A DNA stretch of 64,000 nucleotides from Streptomyces sp. FIT100 (lineage in GTDB: Bacteria > Actinomycetota > Actinomycetes > Streptomycetales > Streptomycetaceae), in contig NZ_CP075715.1 in assembly GCF_024584805.1 (NCBI RefSeq), forward strand, positions 5,820,526 to 5,884,525, written 5' to 3'. This document shows positions 33,674 through 42,832 of the stretch, one piece after another. How positions within the stretch are numbered: position 1 is the first letter of the stretch; each line of letters begins with the position of its first letter. Position numbers and translations under genes: made by a program. Below the pieces are notes generated by a model, which was not told where the DNA came from, searched no databases, and saw only the letters and a program-made list of their open reading frames with translations.

Positions 33674-35992
33674 ATGGACACCGAAGGCACGTACGACGCA
33701 CGCGGCAGCCGAGCGGGCGGCCCCGGCGGCCCGAGCGCCACGGGCAGCGCCCATCCCGTCCCGCGCCCGGCCGGTCCTCCGCCGGTGCCGCCCGCCGTCC
33801 CCCCGGCCCCCGCGCACGCCCCGGCGCCCGCCACCGGGGCCTCCGTCGCCGACTGGCTGCGCATTCCGCGGCCCCAGGCCGCCCCCGGCATCTGGCGGCT
33901 CGGCCACCGGCCGCGCCCGGAGCAGGAGCCGGAGCTCGTCCCCGCCCGGCCGCTGATCGGCGGCGCGGTCATCGCGTTCCTCGCCGGCTGGCTGTTCTGG
34001 TCCCTGCTGTGGAACCACTACCTCGAAGGCTGGTGGTTCTTCGTCAAGGACTGGTGGCTGCTGCCCATGCTCTGGCTGGTGCCCGACTCCTGGCAGAACG
34101 GGACCAGCGCACAGTTCGAGCTGTTCGTCACGGCGACGTACGTCTACAACGGCCTCGTGCTGACCCTGCTCGCGGTGGGTTCGGGGCGGGTCGGCAACTG
34201 GAACGAGATCTGGCGCCGGTACGGCGTGCCGCTCTGGCCGCTGTTCGTGCTGCTCCCCGGTGTGTGGCGGGAGATGCCCAGGAGCGTCTGGTGGCTCGAA
34301 GGGGCCTCGAACCTGTACTACCTGTGCCTCGTGACCGCCGTCGTCGCGGTCCTCGGCAGGGCCGGCACCTGGCCGGTGCTCGCGCGCCGCAAGGACGCAC
34401 CCGCCGCCGAGGGGGCGCCGGAGCCGCAGCACGACCCCGCCGACTGGCCCGAGCTGCGGACGGCGGGGCTCGACGAGACGGCCCGCACCCTCACCGACGC
34501 GACGCGCAGGGGCGCGCTGGGCGACGTCGACTACGCCCGGATCCGCCGCGCCTGGCAGGGCGTACGCACCCGGCCCGAACGGCTGCCCGCCTTCACCGAC
34601 GCCGTGCGGGCCGAGGGGCCCGCCGCCTGCGCCCACCCCTCCGGCGTGCGGGACCTGCCGGTCCGCACCGCCACCCACGATCTCGCCACCGGGCAGGTGA
34701 GGATCGGCACCGCCGCCGACCATCCCCGCAACCCCTACGCCCGCCGCACCACCGGCGTCGCCCTCGAACCCGCGCTGCTCGGCACGTCCCTGCTCGCCGT
34801 CGGCCCCTCCGGCTCCGGGAAGACCGTGCGGCTCGTGCGGCCGGTCGTGGAGGCGCTGTGCCTCCAGGCGCTCGCGAACCGTGCGGCCGTCGTCGCCGTC
34901 ACCGCCCGGGGCACGGCGCTCGCCCCCGACGACGCCTTCGATCTCGTCATCGCCCCCGGCCGGGCCGAGTCGACGCACGACCTCGACCTGTACGGCGGCG
35001 CCGACGACCCCGACGAGGCCGCCCGTGTCCTCGCCGAGGCGCTCGTCGGCGATCTGGCGGCCGACAGCCGCCGCGCCGCCACCGCGCTCGCCCAGCTCAT
35101 CGGCCCGTACCGGAGCGTCCACGGCCACTTCCCGGCCGTACCGGAGCTCCGCGACCTCGTCGGTGGTGCGCCCGGGGCGCTCGACGGGCTCCGCAGCGCC
35201 CTGGAGGCCGCCGGGGAGGCGTCCCAGCTGCGGGAACTCGACGCGCGGGCACGGCAGTCGGAGCGCGCCGACGACATCGGGGTGCTGCTCGCCGAGCGCA
35301 TCGCGTTCCTCGACCGGCCGGCGTTCGCGCCGTTCTTCCGTACGAAGGAGACCGGCCGGCCGTTCTCGCTGCGGGCCATCGAACTCCCGCTGCGGGTCCG
35401 GGTCGATCTGCCCGAGCGCGGGCACGCCGAGGCGTCCCGGATCATCGCCCGGCTCGTCCTCGCCCAGTTCACCGAGGCCGCGCTCGCGCGCTCCGACCGC
35501 TCGCTCTTCAGCTGCCTCGTCCTCGACGACGCGACGTACACCGTGACGGCCGACTCGGTCAGGGCCGTCCAGCGCCTGCGGTCGGCCAACGCGGGGGTCG
35601 TGCTGGCGCTGCGGACCCTGGAGGACGTGCCCGAGACCCTGCGGGGGCCGCTGCTGGGCGCTGTCGGGTGCCGGATGGCGTTCGCGGGGCTCGCGCCCTG
35701 GGACGGCGGGCGGTTCGCGGAGACCTGGGGCACCGAGTGGGTGCAGACGCGGGACGTCACCAACCGGCAGATCATCTCCGACGAGCCGCTGACCAAGGCG
35801 CTGCACTTCATGCGGCGGCTGGTGACCGGGAAGGCGGCCACCGCGGAGGCCGTGACGGTCCGGGAAGTGGAGCGCGAGCGCTGGTCGGCCTCCGAGCTGG
35901 CGCACTCCGTGCCCGCGGGGCACGCGGTGCTGTCGCTCACCTCGGTGCGCGGGGAGCACGCACCGCCGCTGCTGGTGGATCTGCGTACCTGA
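33674..35992 (+). CDS. Large membrane-anchored ATPase, TraD/VirD4-HerA-like P-loop protein
   Basis: 772 aa from ATG at 33674 (a TTG at 33671 is possible). Layout: Pro-rich N-terminus (1-70), basic linker, two to four helices (about 95-240, starting LIGGAVIAFLAGWLFWSLLW), then a large cytoplasmic domain with Walker A GPSGSGKTVRLVRP (about residue 378) and Walker B-like FSCLVLDDAT. A late FAGLAPWDGGRFAETWG region follows. This layout resembles conjugative coupling proteins, but no relaxase, integrase or mating-pair genes are nearby. Similar chromosomal genes occur in many Streptomyces (from memory). The real role is unknown. Confidence 0.72.
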   Translation: MDTEGTYDARGSRAGGPGGPSATGSAHPVPRPAGPPPVPPAVPPAPAHAPAPATGASVADWLRIPRPQAAPGIWRLGHRPRPEQEPELVPARPLIGGAVIAFLAGWLFWSLLWNHYLEGWWFFVKDWWLLPMLWLVPDSWQNGTSAQFELFVTATYVYNGLVLTLLAVGSGRVGNWNEIWRRYGVPLWPLFVLLPGVWREMPRSVWWLEGASNLYYLCLVTAVVAVLGRAGTWPVLARRKDAPAAEGAPEPQHDPADWPELRTAGLDETARTLTDATRRGALGDVDYARIRRAWQGVRTRPERLPAFTDAVRAEGPAACAHPSGVRDLPVRTATHDLATGQVRIGTAADHPRNPYARRTTGVALEPALLGTSLLAVGPSGSGKTVRLVRPVVEALCLQALANRAAVVAVTARGTALAPDDAFDLVIAPGRAESTHDLDLYGGADDPDEAARVLAEALVGDLAADSRRAATALAQLIGPYRSVHGHFPAVPELRDLVGGAPGALDGLRSALEAAGEASQLRELDARARQSERADDIGVLLAERIAFLDRPAFAPFFRTKETGRPFSLRAIELPLRVRVDLPERGHAEASRIIARLVLAQFTEAALARSDRSLFSCLVLDDATYTVTADSVRAVQRLRSANAGVVLALRTLEDVPETLRGPLLGAVGCRMAFAGLAPWDGGRFAETWGTEWVQTRDVTNRQIISDEPLTKALHFMRRLVTGKAATAEAVTVREVERERWSASELAHSVPAGHAVLSLTSVRGEHAPPLLVDLRT

Positions 35993-36029
35993 CGCGGGCA
36001 CCCGTACTCTGCGTACCTGACGCGGGCAC
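35983..36029 (+). repeat. 28-nt-period tandem duplication across the ATPase stop codon
   Basis: GCGTACCTGACGCGGGCAC occurs at 35983-36001 and 36011-36029. The first copy contains the TGA stop of the ATPase gene (35990-35992). Similarity continues a few bases (CCGTAC against TCGTAC). It lies between this gene and pucR. Confidence 0.7.
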
Positions 36030-36160
36030 TCGTACGGGCTGGCAGAATCGAGGTACGCCGTTCGTACGGGACGGCGAAAAACTCCTCCCGACCCGTCGGG
36101 CCTCCCCCGACACCGACGCACCTGCCCGATCCGTCGAATCTGCCGAAAGCGCGCGGTCCC

Positions 36161-37729
36161 ATGCCGGTCACCCTCGCCCAGCTCGTCCAGCACTCCGCGC
36201 TCAAGCTGACGGTCCGCGCCGGGCAGGACCGGCTCGCGACGCCCGTGCGCTGGGCGCACGTCAGCGAGCTCGCCGACCCCGTGCCGTACATGGAGGGCGG
36301 CGAGCTGCTCCTCGTCACCGCCATGACACTGGACGCCGCCGACCACGAGGCGATGCGCCGCTACGTACGCCGGCTCGCGGGCGCCGGCGTCGTCGGGCTC
36401 GGCTTCGCCGTCGGCGTCAACTACGACGCCGTCCCCGACGCCCTGCTGGAGGCGGCCGAGGCCCAGGACTTCCCGCTGCTCGAAGTGCCGCGCCGCACAC
36501 CGTTCCTGGCCATCAGCAAGGCCGTCTCCGCGGCCATCGCCGCCGACCAGTACCGGGCCGTTACCGCGGGCTTCGAGGCCCAGCGGGAGCTGACCCGCGC
36601 CGCGCTCGCCGAGGGGCCGGCGGCGCTGCTCGCCAAGCTCGCCGCGCACGTCGACGGCTGGGCCGCGCTCTACGACGCCTCCGGAGCCGTCGTCGCCTCG
36701 GCGCCCGACTGGGCGCTGCGGCGGGCGGCCCGCCTCACCGCCGACGTCGAGCGGCTGCGCGAACGCCCCGCCCCCGCCAGCGCCGTCGTCGGCGGGACGG
36801 ACGACCGTGTCGAGCTCCAGTCCCTGGGCACCGGGCGGCGGGTGCGCGGTGCGCTCGCCGTCGGCACGGGCGCCCCCCTGGGCACGGCCGAGCGGTACGC
36901 CGTCCACTCCGCGATCGCCCTGCTGACCCTGACGACCGAACGCTCCCGCTCGCTCCAGGCCGCCGAGCAGCGGCTCGGCGCGGCGGTCCTCCGGATGATG
37001 CTCTCCGGGCAGCCGGACCACGCGAGAGCGGTCGCCGGCGATCTGTACGGCGGTCTCCTCGACGCGCCCTTCCGGCTCCTGGTCGCGGAGCCCGCCGGTG
37101 AGCCCGACCCCGGCGCCGAGCACCCCCTGCACGTGTTCGCCGAGACGGTGGACTCGGCGGCGGCGCGCTCCGGCGAGACCGTACTGACCGTGCCCGAGGG
37201 CTCCGACGGCAGCGAGCGGCTCGTCGTCCTCGCCGCGGACGGGGGAGCGGTCGCCGGCGCCTGCGAGGCGTACACGGAGCGCGAGGCCGAGGAGGCGGGC
37301 ATCGCCGTCGGCATGTCCGCACCGACCGGCCCGATCGCCGCAGCGGCCGCCTACAAGCAGGCGGAACAGTCCCTCTCCGTCGCCCGCCGCCGCGGCCGCG
37401 CCCTCGTCGAGCACGAGGAACTCGCCGCAGGCTCCGTCCTCCCGCTGCTGGCCGACGACGCCGTGCGGGCCTTCGCCGACGGCATGCTCCGCGCGCTCTA
37501 CGAACACGACGCGACCGGCCGCGGTGATCTCGTCGAGTCGCTGCGGGCCTGGCTCTCGCGCCACGGCCAATGGGACGCGGCGGCGGCCGACCTCGGCGTG
37601 CACCGCCACACCCTGCGCTACCGCATGCGCCGCGTGGAGGAGATCCTCGGCCGCTCCCTGGACGACCCCGACGTCCGCATGGAACTCTGGCTCGCCCTCA
37701 AGGCGACCGGGGGCCCTGCGGAGTCCTAG
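36161..37729 (+). CDS. PucR-family transcriptional regulator
   Basis: 522 aa. The N-terminal PucR domain spans about 5-125 (VTLAQLVQHSALKLTVRAG, LLLVTAMTLD). A GGDEF-like/CdaR central region follows. The C-terminal PucR-type HTH is about 455-515, with DAAAADLGVHRHTLRYRMRRVEEIL. Related regulators control purine, GABA or proline catabolism. Its neighbours gabT and the SSADH-like gene suggest GABA pathway control, possibly through the 22-bp repeats upstream of gabT (inference). The stop codon lies in a 17-bp tandem duplication. Confidence 0.9.
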   Translation: MPVTLAQLVQHSALKLTVRAGQDRLATPVRWAHVSELADPVPYMEGGELLLVTAMTLDAADHEAMRRYVRRLAGAGVVGLGFAVGVNYDAVPDALLEAAEAQDFPLLEVPRRTPFLAISKAVSAAIAADQYRAVTAGFEAQRELTRAALAEGPAALLAKLAAHVDGWAALYDASGAVVASAPDWALRRAARLTADVERLRERPAPASAVVGGTDDRVELQSLGTGRRVRGALAVGTGAPLGTAERYAVHSAIALLTLTTERSRSLQAAEQRLGAAVLRMMLSGQPDHARAVAGDLYGGLLDAPFRLLVAEPAGEPDPGAEHPLHVFAETVDSAAARSGETVLTVPEGSDGSERLVVLAADGGAVAGACEAYTEREAEEAGIAVGMSAPTGPIAAAAAYKQAEQSLSVARRRGRALVEHEELAAGSVLPLLADDAVRAFADGMLRALYEHDATGRGDLVESLRAWLSRHGQWDAAAADLGVHRHTLRYRMRRVEEILGRSLDDPDVRMELWLALKATGGPAES

Positions 37730-37747
37730 GCCCTGCGGAGCCCTAGG
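37714..37747 (+). repeat. 17-bp tandem duplication across the pucR stop codon
   Basis: CCCTGCGGAGTCCTAGG (37714-37730) is followed at once by CCCTGCGGAGCCCTAGG (37731-37747), one mismatch. The first copy contains the TAG stop at 37727-37729. Confidence 0.75.
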
Positions 37748-37923
37748 TTTCCGGGGAGCCCGGCACCCAGGAAATCCCCTTCCGCTGCCCGAAGTCGGGC
37801 AGAAAACATGGCGTTCGGCTGCGTGAATCCCTACAGTCCTGCCTCGTGATCGCCACCGAGATCGCCACCGACGGGCACGGCAACCGGCCCCCGTCCACCA
37901 GACGAGGACGACGAAGCACACCG

Positions 37924-38880
37924 ATGACCTCACCCGAAGCACCCGCCGCCCGCACCCCCGCCGCGACGATCGCGCCGGCCGGCACCCCCGGGCACCGGAT
38001 ATCCGGCGCCGTGTGGGGCGCCCTCGCCATCGTGTACGTCGTCTGGGGCTCCACCTACCTCGGCATCCGCGTCGTGGTCGAGACGATGCCCCCGTTCCTC
38101 TCCGCCGGCGCCCGCTTCATCACCGCCGGGCTGATCCTCGCCGCGCTCATCGCCTGGCGGCAGGGGCCCTCCGCCCTGAAGGCCACCCGCGCCCAGCTCG
38201 CCTCGGCCGCGCTCGTCGGGCTGCTACTGCTCCTCGGCGGCAACGGCCTCGTCGTGCTCGCCGAGACCGCCGTCCCCTCCGGGCTCGCCGCCCTCCTCGT
38301 CGCCGTCGTCCCCGCCTGGGTCGTCGTGCTGCGCAGGGCGTCGGGAGAGCGGCCCGGCATCGGGGCGTACAGCGGCGTCCTGCTCGGCCTCGCCGGGCTC
38401 GCGGTGCTCACGCTGCCCGGCCTCAGCGGCGACGTACGCCTGTGGGGCGTGCTCACCGTCGTCGCCGCGACCGTCATGTGGTCGGTCGGCTCCTTCTCGT
38501 CCGCCCGGATCCCGATGCCCGCCAACCCGTTCACGGCGAGCGCCTACGAAATGGTCGCGGGAGGCATCGGCTGCCTGCTGGTCGGACTCGTCCGCGGCGA
38601 GCAGTACGGCTTCACGCTCACCGAGGTGTCGGGCCGTTCCTGGCTCGCCCTCGGATACCTCGTCGTCTTCGGCTCGCTCGTGGCGTTCACGGCGTACGCC
38701 TGGCTGCTCCACTCCGCGCCGCTGTCGCTCGTCGCCACGTACGCGTACGTCAACCCGGTCGTCGCCGTCCTCCTCGGCGCGCTGATCCTGAACGAGCGGC
38801 TGACCTGGCCGATCGCCGTCGGCGGCGCCGTCGTCGTCGCGGGGGTCGGCCTCATCGTCAGCACCGAGCGCCGCCGCTGA
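37924..38880 (+). CDS. EamA-family (DMT superfamily) transporter
   Basis: 318 aa from ATG at 37924; an upstream in-frame start would add 26 mostly polar residues. Ten hydrophobic helices form two EamA repeats. The first begins GALAIVYVVWGSTYLGIRV, the classic N-terminal WGS motif. Late YAYVNPVVAVLLGALILNERLTW is the family's conserved second-repeat segment with the Pro and Glu-Arg pair. Exports or imports amino acids or metabolites; the substrate is unknown. It lies between pucR and the SSADH-like gene. Confidence 0.88.
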   Translation: MTSPEAPAARTPAATIAPAGTPGHRISGAVWGALAIVYVVWGSTYLGIRVVVETMPPFLSAGARFITAGLILAALIAWRQGPSALKATRAQLASAALVGLLLLLGGNGLVVLAETAVPSGLAALLVAVVPAWVVVLRRASGERPGIGAYSGVLLGLAGLAVLTLPGLSGDVRLWGVLTVVAATVMWSVGSFSSARIPMPANPFTASAYEMVAGGIGCLLVGLVRGEQYGFTLTEVSGRSWLALGYLVVFGSLVAFTAYAWLLHSAPLSLVATYAYVNPVVAVLLGALILNERLTWPIAVGGAVVVAGVGLIVSTERRR

Positions 38881-39041
38881 CCCCGGCTCTCACCGGAGCA
38901 CTCGCCAAAGCGGCCAGGGCGTCACTCCGACCACTCCACCTCGGACAAACGCCATCACACCCCCATCGCCCTACCGTGTGAGGGGAAGACACCGCACAAA
39001 TTCCGACTTCTGACCGCACTTCTGAAGGGCCGGGCTCGCAC

Positions 39042-40487
39042 ATGACCTCCACCCACGCCTTCTGGCTCGCCGGCCGCCAGGCCACCGGCGAGACGACTTT
39101 CGACGTCACGTCCCCCTGGGACGGCCGGGTCGTCGGCACGGTCTCGGTGCCCACCGACGCCCAGGTCGAGGAGGCCGTGGCAGCCGCGCACGCCGTTGTG
39201 GACGAGTTCGCGGCCACCCCCGCCCACGTCCGCGCCGCCGCCCTCGACCATGTGTCGAAGCGGCTCGTCGAGCGCACCGAGGAGATCGCCCAGCTGATCT
39301 CCGCCGAGAACGGCAAGCCCATCAAGTGGGCCCGCGGTGAGGTCGGCCGCGCGGTCTCGGTCTTCCGCTTCGCCGCCGAGGAGGCCCGCCGCTTCAACGG
39401 CGGCGAGGCCCAGCGCCTCGACACCGACGCAGGCGGCCAGGGCCGCCTCGCGCTCACCCGCCGCTTCCCCAAGGGTGTCGTCCTCGGCATCGCGCCGTTC
39501 AACTTCCCGCTGAACCTGTGCGCCCACAAGATCGCCCCGGCCATCGCCGTCGGCGCGCCGATCATCCTCAAGCCGGCGCCCGCCACCCCGCTCTCCGGCC
39601 TGATCCTCGGTGAGCTGCTGGCCGAGACGGAGCTGCCCGCCGGCTCCTGGTCCGTCCTGACAGTCCCGAACGACAAGATGCCGGCCCTCGTCCAGGACGA
39701 GCGCCTTCCGGTCATCTCCTTCACAGGCTCCGACAAGGTCGGCTACGCGATCATGGACTCGGTGCCGCGCAAGCACTGCACCCTGGAGCTCGGCGGCAAC
39801 GGCGCGGCCGTCGTCCTCGCCGACTTCGCCTCCGAGGAGGACCTGGACTGGGCGGCGACCCGCATCGCCACCTTCTCCAACTACCAGGGCGGCCAGTCCT
39901 GCATCTCCGTGCAGCGCGTGATCGCCGACGCCACCGTCTACGACCGGCTGCTGCCGAAGATCGTCGCGGCGGTCGAGGCCCAGACCACCGGTGACCCGTC
40001 CGACTCCGCCACCGAGGTCGGCCCGCTGGTCAACGAGGACGCCGCCAAGCGCGTCGAGTCCTGGGTCGACGAGGCCGTCGAGGGCGGCGCCCAGCTGCTC
40101 ACCGGCGGCAAGCGCGACGGCGCCTCCTACACCCCGACCGTCCTCACCGGCGTACCGGCGCACGCCACCCTCGCCTGCGAGGAGGTCTTCGGACCGGTCC
40201 TCACCGTGCAGAGCGTGAACGGCGAGGCCGAGGCGTTCGCCGCGGTCAACTCCTCGAAGTACGGCCTCCAGGCAGGCGTGTTCACCCACGACCTGCAGAC
40301 CGCGTTCCGCGCCCACCGGGCGCTGGAGGTCGGCGGCGTGATCGTCGGTGACGTCCCGTCCTACCGCGCCGACCAGATGCCGTACGGCGGCGCCAAGCAG
40401 TCCGGCGTGGGCCGCGAGGGCGTCAAGTACGCGATGGACGACTACACCTACGAGCGGGTGCTGGTCCTCACCGGACTCGCCCTGTAG
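39042..40487 (+). CDS. Aldehyde dehydrogenase, probable succinate-semialdehyde dehydrogenase
   Basis: 481 aa. Aldehyde dehydrogenase motifs: APFNFPLNLCAHKIAPAIAVG, LELGGNGAAVVLADF (general-base Glu) and YQGGQSCISVQR (catalytic Cys). The sequence sits in the lactaldehyde/SSADH/GAPN-like branch rather than the aminobutyraldehyde branch of the other two. Position after gabT and pucR suggests NAD(P)-dependent oxidation of succinic semialdehyde to succinate, but the substrate is inferred from context alone. Ends before a strong terminator. Confidence 0.82.
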   Translation: MTSTHAFWLAGRQATGETTFDVTSPWDGRVVGTVSVPTDAQVEEAVAAAHAVVDEFAATPAHVRAAALDHVSKRLVERTEEIAQLISAENGKPIKWARGEVGRAVSVFRFAAEEARRFNGGEAQRLDTDAGGQGRLALTRRFPKGVVLGIAPFNFPLNLCAHKIAPAIAVGAPIILKPAPATPLSGLILGELLAETELPAGSWSVLTVPNDKMPALVQDERLPVISFTGSDKVGYAIMDSVPRKHCTLELGGNGAAVVLADFASEEDLDWAATRIATFSNYQGGQSCISVQRVIADATVYDRLLPKIVAAVEAQTTGDPSDSATEVGPLVNEDAAKRVESWVDEAVEGGAQLLTGGKRDGASYTPTVLTGVPAHATLACEEVFGPVLTVQSVNGEAEAFAAVNSSKYGLQAGVFTHDLQTAFRAHRALEVGGVIVGDVPSYRADQMPYGGAKQSGVGREGVKYAMDDYTYERVLVLTGLAL

Positions 40488-40520
40488 GAGCGCCCGCGGC
40501 GGCAGGACCGCCCGAAGCCG

Positions 40521-40555
40521 ACGGCCGGAGCCCACTGTGCGGGGGCTCCGGCCGT
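40521..40555 (+). terminator. Terminator after the SSADH-like gene
   Basis: A perfect 13-bp stem (ACGGCCGGAGCCC at 40521-40533 with 40543-40555) and a 9-nt loop, followed by CTTCG. Beyond it, 40560-40625 is a low-complexity run of GGGCACGAGC-like units. No gene is seen up to 40784. Confidence 0.8.
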
Positions 40556-40784
40556 CTTCGTACGGGCGCGGGGCACGAGCGCGGGACACGGGCACGGGGC
40601 GCGAGCACAGGGCACGAGCACGGAAGCGCCCGCCGCGCCACTCGGGCGGGCCGGTCGGGAGCGGTTCCACCCGGCTGCTCCCCAGGACTGGTGAGGCCCT
40701 CCGGAATCGGGTAGATACGGACGAGTAGCACCGGACGGTAGTTCCGCCCGGACGCCCCCCGACAAGCGGCGAGGTGAGTCCCTC

Positions 40785-42731
40785 ATGTCCGCCCCATCCA
40801 CACCGCAATCCGCGCCCAAGGTCACCGAACGGGAAGCCCGTCAGGTCGCCGAGGCCGCCCGCGAGCAGAGCTGGCGCAAGCCCAGCTTCGCCAAGGAGCT
40901 GTTCCTTGGCCGCTTCCGGCTCGACCTGATCCATCCCCATCCCATGCCCCCCGCCGAGGACGTCCAGCGCGGCGAGCAGTTCCTCGCCAAACTGCGCGAC
41001 TTCTGCGAGACGAGGATCGACAGCGCACGCATCGAGCGCGAGGCCCGGATCCCGGACGACGTCATCAGCGGGCTGAAGGAGCTCGGGGCGCTCGGCATGA
41101 AGATCGACCCCAAGTACGGCGGGCTGGGGCTCACCCAGGTCTACTACAACAAGGCCCTGGCACTCGTGGGCTCCGCCAGCCCCGCCGTGGGCGCACTCCT
41201 CTCCGCCCACCAGTCGATCGGCGTGCCGCAGCCGCTGAAGATCTTCGGTACGCAGGAGCAGAAGGACGCGTTCCTGCCGCGGTGCGCCCGCACGGACATC
41301 ACCGCCTTCCTGCTCACCGAGCCGGACGTGGGCTCCGACCCGGCGCGTCTGGCCACCACGGCCGTGCCCGACGGCGACGCCTACGTGCTCGACGGCGTGA
41401 AGCTGTGGACCACCAACGGCGTCGTCGCCGACCTCCTCGTCGTCATGGCGCGGGTGCCCAGGTCCGAGGGCCACAAGGGCGGCATCACCGCCTTCGTCGT
41501 CGAGGCGGCGTCCCCCGGCATCACGGTCGAGAACCGCAACGCCTTCATGGGCCTGCGCGGCATCGAGAACGGCGTGACCCGCTTCCACCAGGTGCGGGTC
41601 CCGGCCGCGAACCGCATCGGCCCCGAGGGCGCCGGCCTCAAGATCGCCCTGACCACGCTCAACACCGGACGGCTCTCCCTGCCCGCCATGTGCGTCGGCG
41701 CGGGCAAGTGGTGCCTGAAGATCGCCCGCGAATGGTCCGCCGTGCGGGAGCAGTGGGGCAAGCCGCTCGCCAAGCACGAGGCCGTGGGCTCCAAGATCTC
41801 CTTCATCGCGGCGACCACGTTCGCCCTGGAGGCGGTCGTCGACCTGTCCTCCCAGATGGCCGACGAGGACCGCAACGACATCCGCATCGAGGCGGCGCTC
41901 GCCAAGCTGTACGGCTCCGAGATGGCCTGGCTGATGGCCGACGAGCTGATCCAGATCCGCGGCGGCCGCGGCTTCGAGACGGCGGAGTCGCTCGCCGCGC
42001 GCGGCGAACGGGCCGTCCCCGCCGAGCAGATGCTGCGCGATCTGCGGATCAACCGGATCTTCGAGGGCTCGACGGAGATCATGCACCTGCTGATCGCCCG
42101 CGAGGCGGTCGACGCCCACCTCTCGGTCGCGGGGGACATCATCGACCCCGACAAGTCCCTCGGCGACAAGGCGAAGGCGGGTGCGCAGGCGACCGCGTTC
42201 TACGCCCGCTGGCTTCCCAAGCTCGTCACAGGCCCCGGCCAGCTGCCGCGCTCGTACGCCGAGTTCCACCCGCGCGGCCACACCGATCTCGCCACGCACC
42301 TGAGGTACGTGGAACGCTCGGCGCGCAAGCTCGCCCGCTCCACGTTCTACGGAATGTCCCGCTGGCAGGGCCGGATGGAGACCAAGCAGGGCTTCCTCGG
42401 CCGGGTCGTCGACATCGGTGCGGAGCTCTTCGCGATGAGCGCGGCCTGCGTACGGGCCGAGCACCTGCGCCTCACCGGGGAGCACGGTCGCGAGGCGTAC
42501 GAACTCGCGGACGCGTTCTGCAAACAGTCCCGCATCCGCGTCGAGGAACTCTTCGGACGCCTCTGGTCCAACACCGACGACCTCGACCGCAAGGTCGTCA
42601 ATCGTGTCCTCGCCGGCACCTACACCTGGCTGGAGGAGGGCGTCATCGACCCCAGCGGCGAAGGCCCCTGGATCGCCGACGCCACCCCGGGCCCGGCGAC
42701 CCGGGAGAACGTCCACCGACCCATCCGCTGA
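40785..42731 (+). CDS. Acyl-CoA dehydrogenase, long form
   Basis: 648 aa, long for the family and similar in layout to very-long-chain (ACADVL/ACAD9-like) enzymes. The N-terminal ~60 residues are an extension. FAD/substrate landmarks include ITAFLLTEPDVGSDPARL, KLWTTNG, GLRGIENG and the late IRGGRGFETAESLAARGERAVPAEQMLRDLRINRIFEGSTEI with the catalytic Glu region. A ~190-residue C-terminal helical domain follows. Catalyses alpha,beta-dehydrogenation of acyl-CoA in beta-oxidation. A single-gene unit ending at an 18-bp hairpin. Confidence 0.92.
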   Translation: MSAPSTPQSAPKVTEREARQVAEAAREQSWRKPSFAKELFLGRFRLDLIHPHPMPPAEDVQRGEQFLAKLRDFCETRIDSARIEREARIPDDVISGLKELGALGMKIDPKYGGLGLTQVYYNKALALVGSASPAVGALLSAHQSIGVPQPLKIFGTQEQKDAFLPRCARTDITAFLLTEPDVGSDPARLATTAVPDGDAYVLDGVKLWTTNGVVADLLVVMARVPRSEGHKGGITAFVVEAASPGITVENRNAFMGLRGIENGVTRFHQVRVPAANRIGPEGAGLKIALTTLNTGRLSLPAMCVGAGKWCLKIAREWSAVREQWGKPLAKHEAVGSKISFIAATTFALEAVVDLSSQMADEDRNDIRIEAALAKLYGSEMAWLMADELIQIRGGRGFETAESLAARGERAVPAEQMLRDLRINRIFEGSTEIMHLLIAREAVDAHLSVAGDIIDPDKSLGDKAKAGAQATAFYARWLPKLVTGPGQLPRSYAEFHPRGHTDLATHLRYVERSARKLARSTFYGMSRWQGRMETKQGFLGRVVDIGAELFAMSAACVRAEHLRLTGEHGREAYELADAFCKQSRIRVEELFGRLWSNTDDLDRKVVNRVLAGTYTWLEEGVIDPSGEGPWIADATPGPATRENVHRPIR

Positions 42732-42746
42732 CGTCTGCTCACGTCC

Positions 42747-42787
42747 GCACGAGGGCGCCCGGCGCGTGACGCCGGGCGCCCTCGTGC
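42747..42787 (+). terminator. Terminator after acyl-CoA dehydrogenase
   Basis: A perfect 18-bp stem (GCACGAGGGCGCCCGGCG and its complement) around a 5-nt CGTGA loop, ending 46 nt before the next gene. Confidence 0.85.
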
Positions 42788-42832
42788 ACCACAATCGGGC
42801 CTCGATCCGATCAACCGAAGGACGGGGCAGGG

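Noticed and set aside
33674..35992. Integrated conjugative element marked by the VirD4-like ATPase
   Set aside because: No integrase, relaxase, replication gene, att repeats or tRNA border is seen within 20 kb.
32054..37942. Very long open frame (about 1960 codons) on the minus strand across gabT, ATPase and pucR
   Set aside because: Antisense frames stay open in very GC-rich DNA; the plus-strand proteins have clear motifs and the long frame's translation is Arg/Gly/Pro-rich low complexity.
40560..40625. GGGCACGAGC-like iterated run as a possible operator array
   Set aside because: The units vary in length and sequence, have no symmetry and lie beyond a terminator; simple low-complexity drift is enough.
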